Positions 22,591 through 32,304 of a stretch of DNA of 64,000 nucleotides are shown here, piece after piece. Under the pieces are notes generated by a model. The model ran no database searches, was not told the DNA's origin, and saw only the letters and a program-made list of their open reading frames with translations. This DNA is from Paracentrotus lividus (Eukaryota > Echinodermata > Echinoidea > Camarodonta > Echinidae), in contig CALNVZ010002017.1 in assembly GCA_940671915.1 (NCBI GenBank), positions 1 through 64,000 on the forward strand. The letters run 5' to 3'. A program made the translations under genes and the position numbers. Each line of letters begins with the position of its first letter. The first letter of the stretch is position 1.

Positions 22591-23965
22591 GTCGAGAAGA
22601 CATCAAAGACATAAGAGTTGATGTAGATGATATTGTCCAGAGCATGCCAGTAACACCAAACAAAAGAGAAGAAATTGTCTCTGAGACAAGAAAAGATGAT
22701 GAACTGCAAAAATTGCTAGTTGCAATCAGAAATGGTTGGCCAGAAAAAAAAAAGCAGCAATGTCCAGTTAGAATCAGAGAATACTGGAACATCAGAGGTG
22801 AACTCTCTGAGGCAGATGGCATCATCTTCAAAGGCATCAATATAGTAATACCTAAATCCATGAGAAGGTACATACTAAACTTAGTGCATGGAGGTCACTT
22901 AGGGATAGAAAAGTGTAAGAAGCGCGCAAGAGAAGTTATCTATTGGCCAAGATTCAATGTAGACATAACTGAAATGGTTCAAAACTGTAACACTTGCTTA
23001 ACATACAGACCACAGCAACAGGCTGAAACACTAAATCCTCATGCAGTACCAAACAGACCTTGGGAAAAGGTAGCTGCAGACTTGTTCACACTAAATAACA
23101 GAGAATACTTAGTCATAGTAGATTACTATTCACAGTACTTTGAGATATGTCCCTTAACTTCGACAGGTAGTAGAGCAGTGATAACTCAGATGGAAGCAGT
23201 ATTTGCTCGCCACGGGACGCCAATGGAACTGATGACGGACAACGGACCGCAGTTTGCAAGTCAGGAGTTCAAAAACTTTGCAAAATAATGGGTTTTCCAC
23301 CATACAACATCGAGTCCTCATTATCCACAATCCAATGGTCTCGCGGAGAATGCTGTGAAGATTGCAAAGAATCTCATACGCAAGGCACAGCACAGTCGAC
23401 AGAATATTCGCAGAGCATTACAATTCTATCGAAGCTCTCCTCTAGCTTGCGGAAAGTCTCCCGCAGAGCTACTCGTCAACCGCAGAATTAGGTCAAATCT
23501 TCCAATGGTAGATAATATCCTAGACAACCAACAAATCGACACTGAATTTGTTCGGGGAAGGAAGGAAGAAGATAAAGTGAAGCAAAAAAAGAGCGTTACG
23601 ACAGACATGCTCGAGACTTGAAAGAACTGAAACCAGGTCAACGTGTCATGCTACAAGACATGAAGACAAAGAATTGGTCAAAATGTGGTATTGTCAAAGC
23701 TGTCAAACCAAATAGATCATATTTGGTAGAACAGATACGTAGAAGAAATAGACGACATCTCAGACTTGATCCAAGACCACAAGCCCAGTCTAACTCATTT
23801 GATTACTTCGAACTAGGTGACGAAGATGACAACGCAGACGAACAACGAGCATCTGCAGGAAGCGATACTTCTTCAGTTAGAACAACTAGAAGTGGACGAC
23901 GAGTAAAACCACCAGATCATTTGACTTATAAATATAAAGCGATCCACAACTTTGTAAATAGTTAA
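22591..23965 (+). pseudogene. int: Gypsy integrase remnant (H2C2 + DDE core)
   Basis: Linker (SETRKDDELQKLLVAIRNGW, 22678-22740) leads to the zinc-binding H2C2 module: HGGH at about 22887, then CNTC at about 22989. The catalytic core follows: DLFTLNNREYLVIVD at about 23079 (first Asp), MTDNGPQFASQEF at about 23234 (second Asp), and, after a TAA and frame change near 23286-23290, HYPQSNGLAENAV (Glu, about 23318-23356). The tail continues through YRSSPL and AELLVN and a second shift near 23620, to SGRRVKPPDHL and a stop at 23963. It would insert element cDNA. Stops and shifts inactivate it, but the DDE residues survive. Confidence 0.88.
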
Positions 23966-24273
23966 AGCGAAACCACGAAGGACCTTTCGCGAGTGTTTTT
24001 AGGTTTAGAGTTAGTTAAATAAAAGTATGAACTCTTAAAATAGCTATAACAGAGGAAAGAATTTGTTATATTGAAATTGGAACACTTACTCAAATACCCA
24101 GCGAAAACTCCGGATTTGAAAGATATTATCATCAAGAACAAAACTCAAAGATTCAGTCGAAACTTTACAGGATTTATTATGATGCAAACAGCATGCATAA
24201 AAGAAGTTGTATATATACATATGCATGCAAAAGATTCAAAAGAAATATTGCATCTTTCTTAAAGAAAGGGAGA
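23966..24273 (+). other. Gypsy 3' untranslated region with polypurine tract
   Basis: Non-coding run between integrase and the 3' LTR. AAAGAAAGGGAGA immediately before TGTGGCG is the expected plus-strand primer. Confidence 0.65.
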
Positions 24274-24997
24274 TGTGGCGATATCTGTAAAGCCTACGTC
24301 ATGATATGTATTGAACGTAGGCTAGCTAGCAAAACAGTAATGGTATGGTATGGTATGGTTTTATTTTCCGTATAAAAATCAAACATGATACATGATACAG
24401 AGTAATAATATGACATAATATAGATACGGAGGGAACACTCTATTCAGAACCATTAATACAATGGCTCTGTTCTTCCTAGAGGTCCGCAGTACTACAAACA
24501 TATAAACATAATATGAAATTAATATAAGATTATTTAAAATATAAATGTAAATTACAATAAGATTACCATAAATGATTCAAAATCCCAAACCCTCTCCCCC
24601 TCCCCATCCCATGTACCAAAAGTTTACAAATAAAAATCTTTCATCCATTCCTTTAGGTCATTTTTGAAAGAAATTAGTGTGTTTGGTGTGCGAAAATTGA
24701 GTGGTAGGTCATTATACATCTTAGATCCGCGATAAGAGAAAGTCCGCTTACAGTAATTAGTTTGGGGTTTTGGTAGTACAAAGCTTTTTAGCATTTCTTA
24801 GAGCATAATTTGTTTCTTTGTGGACAAGATTATTTTGCATATAATGAGGGATTAAATCATGTAAAATCTTATACATCATAATGTGACCTCCCAGGCACGG
24901 GGTCAGAGAGTGCAACATCATGGCGAAGATCACATAATAAACGTGACTGTAAACCTGCAACAACTCCCGTCTAAACCTCCATCATTCTGATAATACA
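24274..24997 (+). repeat. Gypsy 3' LTR interrupted by a LINE tail
   Basis: The LTR starts TGTGGCGATATC and ends GATAATACA. It matches the 5' LTR up to AAAACAGTAATG and again from TAATGTGACCTCCC. Between them is a 536-bp insert flanked by TAATG on both sides. Confidence 0.88.
24343..24878 (-). pseudogene. 5'-truncated LINE 3' end (CR1/Jockey-like), in LTR
   Basis: Flanked by TAATG duplications (24338-24342, 24879-24883). On the minus strand it reads MYKILHDLIPHYMQNN (about 24870-24820) then YALRNAKKL and a SYRGSKMYNDLP-type end, the usual C-terminal tail of CR1- and Jockey-group reverse transcriptases. A noncoding 3' region ends in (CATAC)n, seen on the plus strand as GGTATGGTATGG at the low-coordinate end. 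Only the last 80 or so codons are present, a typical 5'-truncated insertion. Confidence 0.8.
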
Positions 24998-25463
24998 ATA
25001 CTCAGCAAGTTTCAACAAAAATTGAGCTTTATAACAATTATTTTAACAAAGAATTGATACATTTCTGAAAATATACCTTTAATTTGCATAAATGTGCATA
25101 ATTTATAAAATGTTGTCTCAAAATGAAAACAAAGACTACAGGGTTATATTTTACATGTGCCTCAACATCCATGCAAAATGTTACATTGATCGGACCATTA
25201 TTAGCCTAGATATCTTTTTTTTTTTCTTCAATAACTGATTTTGACAGAATGAATTAGTGCAAAATCACGATTTTGCACTTTTTTCATATTTTTGAGTAAT
25301 TTTAAAATTCCAAGGAGACTTGGCGTGGTAATCGTAAAGTATGCGTAATGTATTTTTTTGTACTTAAACATCATTTGGACGGAAATACTGGACAGAAAAG
25401 GCCTCAAAATTATCCAAAACAGAGCTGACATCAGATGTACCAAAACCTTTGGAGGGCAGTGTA

Positions 25464-25802
25464 TGTAATTGTCATTTCACGTATCTGCATTTGGTACTAT
25501 GTACAATACACAGTTTATGGGGAAAATCGACTGCGCATAGCGCAACTTACCTAACGGTCGAAACTATATAAATTATGTATCAAAAGATCCTGTCCTTAAA
25601 AGACCTGAAACCTCGCGGCACAAACAGGTTATCCATAAATTTTCTTCGTTGAATGAAGGGGGGGGGGGTGTTTATAGACTTTGTGTGGCTCTGGGTGTTT
25701 TAATAGTTTTGGCCACCAATGTATATAAACATTACACAAAAAGGAAGTTCCCCCTATATCAGATATCAATACATTTTGAGCAAGAAGAAATTGAACAAAT
25801 CT
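25464..25802. other. gene-free stretch
   Basis: A G run near 25660 and AT-rich sequence. No gene or clear repeat. Confidence 0.4.
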
Positions 25803-26017
25803 ACACTAAAAACCTAAACAGTTAGACCGACTAGCTTTAAAGCTAGTCGGTCACGACAGACTAGCTTTCCTTCAACACAACCCGGTTATAACGGACTAGC
25901 TTTAAAACTCGTCCGTCTCTACGAACTAGCTTTCAAGCTAGTCCGTCAAGTTAGTCCGTCAAGACGGACTAGTTTTAATGCTCGTCGGTCTCGACGGACT
26001 AGCTAGTCGGTCATGAC
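25803..26017. repeat. palindromic GACTAGC array (copy 4, first part)
   Basis: Starts with ACACTAAAAACCTAAA, the inner border also seen inverted at 4480, then GACCGACTAGC palindromes. It stops at GGTCATGAC (26017). It resumes at 32300 with ATGACAGACTAGC, so the two parts were one array before an insertion. Confidence 0.85.
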
Positions 26018-26174
26018 CATGCGCGTATTCTGGGGGGGGGGCTTAACGGGCCCGGGCCCCCCGGGGGGCGCGCAGGGGGGAGCCGAAGAGAGAGGAAAAG
26101 GGAGAAAGGGAAAGGAAAAAGAAGAAAAAAGGAGAAGAAAAAACGAGAAAGGGAAAAAAGGGGGAAAGAGGAGG

Positions 26175-26180
<6 letters not shown>

Positions 26181-26209
<29 letters not shown>
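26181..26209 (+). repeat. (GA)n microsatellite in a purine tract
   Basis: Alternating GA within a strongly purine-rich run from about 26083 to 26235. Arg/Glu- and Ser/Leu-rich frames here are composition artefacts. Confidence 0.9.
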
Positions 26210-26214
<5 letters not shown>

Positions 26215-26235
26215 AGGGAAAGGGGGGGAGGGGGC

Positions 26236-27290
26236 GCCCTTAAAAAAAAATAGGGACCCCAAATCGACAGTAAAATAAGGGACGCCAAATTGACCTAAAC
26301 TTGGGGCGCCAAATCGACCTTAAAATTAGGGGCGCCAAATCGACATTAAACTACGGGGCGCCAAATGAGCTTAAACGTAGGGGCGCCAAATTGACCCGAA
26401 ATTTAGGTGGGGGCGCCAAATTGACCTGAAGCTGAGGAGGCGCCCTAATTGATATTAACTTTAGGGGCGCCGAATCGACCTTGAACTAAGTAAGGGCGCC
26501 AAATTGACCTTAAATTTAGGGGGCGCGCCGACCTTAAACTAAGGGCGCCCAATGCAGCTTAAACTTAGGGTGTGAAAAAATGACCCTGCAACATAGGTGG
26601 GCGCCGAATCGACCTTAGATTTAGGAGGGGCGCCAAATCGAACTTAAATTTAGAGGGGCGCCAAAATGAGCTTAACGTAGGGGCGCCAAATTGACCCGAA
26701 ACTTAGGCGGGGGCCCCAAATTGACCTGAAGCTGAGGGGGTGCCAAATTGACCTGAAACATAGGTGGGGCGCCAAATCGACCTTAAACTCAGGAGTGCCA
26801 AATCGATCTTAAAATGTAGAAGGGGCGCCAAATCGACCTTAAACTTAGGGGGGCTATATCGACCTTAAATTTAAGGGGCACAAAATCGAACTTAGGGGCA
26901 CTAAATAGACCATAAATTTAGGGGCGCCAAATCGAACTTTAACTTAAAGGGGAACAAATTGACCTTAAACCCAGGGGCGCCAAATCGACCTTAAACTTAG
27001 GGGCGCTATATCGACCTTTAATTTATGGGGCGCCAAATAGACCTTAAACTTGGGGGCGCTAAATCGACCTTAAAGTTAGGGCCAGCCTAATTTAGCTCAG
27101 ATGTAGGGGCGCCAAAATGATCTGAAACTTATAAGCGCCGAATTTACCTGAAGTTAAGGGGTGCCAAATTGATCTTAGACTTAGGGACGTCAGATTGAGC
27201 TCAAATGTAGGGGCTCTAAAGTTAACTTTAACTTAGGGGCTCCAACTTTATCCTAAACTTAGGGAGGGTGCTGAAATTACCAGAAACTAA
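26236..27290 (+). repeat. GGGGCGCCAAATCGACCTTA minisatellite
   Basis: About 35 diverged units of 24-32 bp share GGGGCGCCAAATCGACCTTA then AACTTA. Variants change CGAC to TGAC, CTTA to CTGA, or GCGCC to a shorter form. No frame is conserved across units. Shorter runs of the same unit recur at about 27620-27760 and 28110-28240. Confidence 0.85.
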
Positions 27291-27299
27291 GGGGGGGGT

Positions 27300-28788
27300 A
27301 AAAAACAGAAGGGATCTTTAAAATATCCTCTATGAATAAAGAGCGAAGTTTTAAACTTCCATGTAGCAAAATTTTTGCTCGCGCTTCGCGCTCGCATATT
27401 TTTTTTTCTTATTGAGTTATTACATTGTGTTCTTGAGGAACGCATAAACTGTTCTGTCTTCTATTCATTCGAATACTTCAAAATTTCCGTTCGCTCCTCG
27501 CTCTCGCCTTTGTTTTTCCTCTTACCAGATTTTACATTTGTATAATTTATGGGATTCTATAACCATCAAAACATATGAATTTATTTGATTTCACGTTACA
27601 TTTGTTTTTGCATTTCAAATTGATCTAAAACTTAAGGAGCGCCGAATCGACCTGAAGTTAAGAGGGTGCCAAATTGATCTTAAAATTAGGGGCGCCAAAT
27701 TAATATTTAACGTAGGGGCGCCAAAATGATCTGAAACTTAGGGGGCTCCAACTATATCCTAGACTTGTGGAAGTGTGCCGATTTTGCCTGAAACTACGGG
27801 AGCAACAAATTGCAATTCTTTAAAATATTGTAGATAGAGCAACATTTTAAAATTCCATGCCTCCTGGTCTTGATTAACATTGCAAAATTTTCGCTCGCGC
27901 TTCGCGCTCGCATTATTTTTTTCCAACGTGTTATTACATTGCGTTCCTGAGGGACGCATAAAATTTTATGTTTTCTAATCATTCGAATGCATCAGAATTT
28001 CCGCTCGCGCTCACTGTTGTTTTTCCTCTTGAGAGAATTTACATTATGGGATACCATTCATACATTTATACATTGTTTTAATTACACATTACATTTTTTG
28101 CATTTCACATTGACCTGAAACTAAGGGGCACCAAATTGATTTTAAACAAAGGGACATCAACTTGACCTAAAATATACATGTATGGCGCCAAATTGAGCTT
28201 AAACTTAGGGGTGCCAAATTTATCTTAAACTTAGGGAGGGAGGCAGGCAGAATTATATACAAATTCATCTTTCTTTCACATGTAAGCTTACCGGGGAACA
28301 CTCGTTGCTGGGCAACAAATTGGTCTTTAAATTATGGAGGCCAAATTGGTCCTAAACTTCTGGTCTCTATACATAGAGCAAAATTTTCGCTCGCGCTTCG
28401 CGCTTGCATCATTTTTCCAAGAGTTATTACATTGTGTTCCTGAGGAACGCATAAAATGTCCCGCTTTCAGATCATTCAGGTACATCAAATTTCCGCTCGC
28501 GCTTCAGGCTCGCCTACTTTCCTTTCTTGTGACCAGATTATGAGGATTATGACCAGCAAAACATCAATTTACATTGGTTCGATTACACATTACTTGATGG
28601 TCAAATTTCGAATAATTTTGTATAGCTTGCTTTCAAATCGTTTTGATGGACAAATTATAATTTCCGTTCATATGATAGTCTGATGAGGAGCTAAACAAAA
28701 TTGAAAGCCCTAAGTTTTAATACTTTCTGGTGGTAAAGAAGAAAAAAAATCCGATCGCGCTTCGTGCTCGTATTTAAAATTATTAGTA

Positions 28789-28794
<6 letters not shown>
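27300..28794 (+). repeat. higher-order tandem repeat of about 0.5 kb
   Basis: Three large units, near 27340-27560, 27860-28080 and 28360-28560. Each has CAAAATTTTCGCTCGCGCTT, CGCGCTCGCAT, TTATTACATTGTGTTCCTGA, GGAACGCATAAA and a second CGCTCGCGCT word, and is joined to the next by minisatellite units. A further CGATCGCGCTTCGTGCTCG lies at 28752. The unit is noncoding. Confidence 0.75.

Positions 28795-28833
<39 letters not shown>
28795..28833. repeat. (TA)n at left border of element B
   Basis: Alternating TA directly against GGTCGATTCC. A second TA run lies just after the right end (32102-32123), so the element entered, or carries, a TA microsatellite. Confidence 0.9.
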
Positions 28834-28835
<2 letters not shown>

Positions 28836-31800
28836 TCGATTCCAGCGAAAAGTGTACACGGTGTTTTTGATCATGTTCAGGCCAATAAAAAAAATCCAAA
28901 AAAATGTAGGAACCTCAATTTGCGTTTTATGTATCCGCATCGTTAAACTTATTCGTGCCTCATTTGTTCCAACTTCATTTGAAGTGAACTTTTTTTTTTA
29001 ACGATTTAAAAACATGCCATTTTTGGCCATTTTTGGAAAAAAAAAACTTANNNNNNNNNNNNNNNNNNNNNNNNNNNNNNNNNNNNNNNNNNNNNNNNNN
29101 NNNNNNNNNNNNNNNNNNNNNNNNNNNNNNNNNNNNNNNNNNNNNNNNNNNNNNNNNNNNNNNNNNNNNATTTTTTTTCCGACCAAATTTTTTAAAGAAA
29201 TCACAAATAAATTTACATTCAAGTTGATTTTAGATGGCACACATCTAGGAGAAATTGTACCAAATTGACAAATGAATATAGGCAAATCCAAACAATCTCT
29301 AATTTTTTTTCGAGTGGTAAATTGGATTACCGACGAATACAGCTTGTTTAAAAGCTTAATAACACATACTTTTAGAATAACGACAGTAGGTCTCCGTAAT
29401 GCCTACAGAAGCCCTCACCATCCTATTCGACATGCATTGTTCCCGTGACATTGCTGCTTGTTAAACTGCAGAGAGGGCAAAGGTCCGAAATATCTCCTCT
29501 CTTTAGGTCCGAAATTTTCGTGTGGTCAAAAAATTCAGTTACCTACGAATACACCTATAAACCACTGCCATTTCTATACCTTAGGAGATTAGTGGCAAAT
29601 ATTGTAGGGAAAGTTGACAAACGATGTCTTGCTGATGTGTGTAAACTTTCATCATCCTTGAACAATAAGTTTTTGAGATATTGCCTTATAAGTGCTGTAT
29701 TCGTAGGTAACATTTGACATTCCGAATGTTACCTACGAATACAAGTATGCATAGGGTGTTTCTGGCATATATTTTAGTAATTTGTCTTGAGACTAAAGTT
29801 ACAAACTTTTGTAGTTTCATTTGTCATATAAATAGGATATTGTGTGACAATTTTCTTGTTTAGAATCTTATGTTTTCATAATGTTTCGACATTTTCCTTA
29901 TTAATGTAAAATAATTTATATTTTGTAATAATATTGTTCAGAAGTAATTTTCCTCTGAAACAATGTTATTATCAAGTTTAATTTTTTTCGTAGCGCTTAT
30001 TAAGTGGGGAAACTCTTTCAAATTTAATTACCAAAAAAAATTATAGCTTTTTCAGGAATAAAATAAAACATGGGATAGCATTCCTGCAGTGATGTCACGT
30101 GTATTCGTAGGTAACAATGTGTATTCGTAGGTAACAATGTAACGTAAACTGTCATTTTCGGCTTTACAATTAACCTCATATTGCTTTTCTTTGTTGAAAA
30201 GGGAGGAATAGTCCCAATAGATATTGGGGACATCGTTTTGACCCAATAATATAAGTTATTTTATTGTATTGGTGATTATTCAGATTTGAAGTAAGTGCCC
30301 CCAAATATAGCTTATTGCTATTCGGGATTAACAAATCCTGTTTTCCTATTTCATTCAAGCACGTTGCGATGACACAATCTGTACATAACAGCATGTGAAT
30401 TAACCTTCTCAATTTTATTTCAAAAAACGAAATGAATAATATTTACTGAGATGGATTGTCCATTACTTATAACAAAATTAAAAACATAACTAAAACGTGA
30501 TTTTTTTTTTCCGACTTATCCTTTTTTAGAGTTCATTCTATCAGGTGTTTATGTTTCTTATTAATGAATTGCATCTGGAGTTCAATACAAAGCAAACTTG
30601 CCCCCATTCTTTAAGTTATCTTTATTCCAAATTGGGATTTAATGCGTATTTACTCAGACCTCGTAATTTCATAAGTTATCGAAACCATGTTGATTAAAGT
30701 AAAGTTGACTTCATTTCATTTTTATTTTGATGAAAATGAAAATGATGTGAAAGTGACAGATGAGACGATATCGCTCTCTTTAATCATACAGTGCAGCAGA
30801 AATTTCAATTTGGTTGGATATTCAGCCTGGAATACTTTGATTTTTGGTTACGTTCGAGCAAGAGGTCTTTAATTCTTTCCAATATTCATATCATATCAAG
30901 AAAACAGTCAGTTATTGAATATTTAACTCATAAGCAGTTCAAGACAGTCCACTGTTACCCACAAATAGTATCATTGGAATAAGATAACAGAATGGATAAT
31001 CATGATGTGCATGTAAGTGCCTAGATACATACGACGATACAACCTACAACATTTTTTTTATTAGTAAAGGAAGGGTATAATGAATCATTAGATTTTAAAA
31101 TGATATATAGCTAATATTTGTTCTTTTATGGTTTCACGCTTATGTAAATATGATTTCAGAATAAACGTGAGGAAAGAATGCCTATACCAGTTGATGAATC
31201 ATTTAAAAAAAAAGTGCTCTACATCTATAATGTAATGTTCGTCGAAAGACATTTGATTAACTTCTTTTTTTTTTTTCGAATTATGTTAAAGTATTTAATG
31301 TTAGACAGAAGATATCGTATCATTTTTATTGTTGGCTAGGGCTGATGCTATTAATAAAATTCGCAAAGAATTATTCTCATGTGTGAATCTTTTAGTTTAG
31401 ACGTTTATCACTTTAATCGGTATTTATGCTTGTTATCAAGCACAATGTTGAGAAAAATACCTTACACTTATTAGTACCAATAATCTTGATTATTAAAAGA
31501 TATAAACATACGATAAACAGGACAAATATTGACGTTTTTGGTTAAAAGTTATGTTTCCCAATACTTGGTAGCTATGTCCATATATTGGCTGAGCAAAGAT
31601 ATTTTTCACAAGAAACAATTAGTTGATACCCCTACACGATTATTATATCAATTGATCCAAACAATAATTTAAAATATACATGTAAGCCAGTTATACCTAT
31701 GTTACCTACGAATACATTAGCTGTTACCTACGAATACATATGTTTCTACCTTTCTAAAAAACAAGGAAATTAGGAGCACAAGCCCTGCTCTTACAGATTG

Positions 31801-32101
31801 TAACTATTGTTAGAAATCTTATTGATGCGAATGGAATGACATATTGAAGGAAAATGTATATAGAGGCAAAATTCTGACTGTATCACATTAGGGTACGTGT
31901 ATTCGTAGCTAACATGCAAAAAAATATGTTTTATTTTTACCCCTCTGCCACAAAGTCAATTTGGGAGATTAAGCGTGGCAATTTATCAAACGGATTAGGT
32001 TGATTTGTTGACTTTTAGTGGGTCAAAGGACTAAATCATTCAAAGATGTTCTAAATTTGACTCAACTTTTTCGCCGTGTACACTTTTCGCTGGAATCGAC
32101 C
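28834..32101. mobile_element. 3.3-kb ORF-less TIR element with dispersed GTTACCTACGAATAC motif (element B)
   Basis: The left end GGTCGATTCCAGCGAAAAGT, continuing GTACACGG, is inverted at the right end (CCGTGTACACTTTTCGCTGG, then AATCGACC). GTTACCTACGAATAC or its complement occurs at 29538, 29696, 29728, 30101, 30121, 31701, 31723 and, with one change, 31897; a weaker copy is at 29326. These cluster in the outer thirds, leaving the middle free. No open frame above noise. TA-rich flanks hide the target duplication. A 119-base assembly gap lies inside. Confidence 0.82.
29051..29169. other. assembly gap (119 N)
   Basis: Run of N. Sequence on both sides is homopolymer-rich (A before, T after), a likely cause of the gap. 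Confidence 0.99.
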
Positions 32102-32304
32102 ATATATATATATATATATATATTTTTAGAAAAAAAAAACTTTTAATATAATTCTTCTTTAAAAACCTTTCAACATGGATTCACGCCATTGGCCTATGTT
32201 TGCCCGCGCCCGGGGGGGGGGGGGCATTTTGGAAAAGTACACATGGGCGCCAAAATCACGTCGGGCCCCCCGGGGTGCAAAATCCTGGATACGCGCCTGA
32301 TGAC

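Larger units (their letters stand above)
17498..24997 (+). mobile_element. Gypsy (Mag-like) LTR retrotransposon, RT-less and disrupted
   Basis: Two LTRs (17498-17680; 24274-24997 with an insert) enclose gag, protease and integrase remnants on the plus strand. Flanks ATATT (17493-17497) and ATACT (24998-25002) look like a 5-bp target duplication with one change. The element lies inside the Tc1/mariner-like element. Domain order and the single gag-pol-type layout with H2C2/DDE integrase mark Ty3/Gypsy; resemblance to the Mag group is from my memory of the family. Reverse transcriptase and RNase H are absent. A 3.2-kb TIR element sits between the 5' LTR and gag. Confidence 0.88.
16549..25461. 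mobile_element. Tc1/mariner-like element (outermost of a nest)
   Basis: The left end CACTGCCCTCCAAAAGTTTG, then GGTACACCTGATGTCAGCTT, is mirrored at the right by AGCTGACATCAGATGTACC, then AAAACCTTTGGAGGGCAGTG. TA flanks both ends (16547-16548, 25462-25463). CACTGCC.TCCAAAAGTTT ends with TA duplication are typical of Tc1-like elements. Without its inserted Gypsy the element is about 1.4 kb. Parts of the interior are also inverted (16740-16830 against 17420-17497 and 25003-25050). No transposase frame is left. Confidence 0.85.
26018..32299. mobile_element. 6.3-kb composite insertion with CATGCGCGTAT / ATACGCGCCTG ends
   Basis: The left end CATGCGCGTATTCTGG and the right end CCTGGATACGCGCCTG are inverted copies, each followed inward by G or C runs. 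ATGAC is duplicated at 26013-26017 and 32300-32304. It splits the fourth palindromic array. It contains a long GGGCGCCAAAT minisatellite and the 28834-32101 TIR element. No transposase frame is visible. The ends resemble the small repeat at 19516-19898. Confidence 0.75.

Noticed and set aside
26043-26288. Ser/Leu-rich and Arg/Glu-rich proteins around the purine tract
   Set aside because: They are composition artefacts of a (GA)n-bearing purine run.
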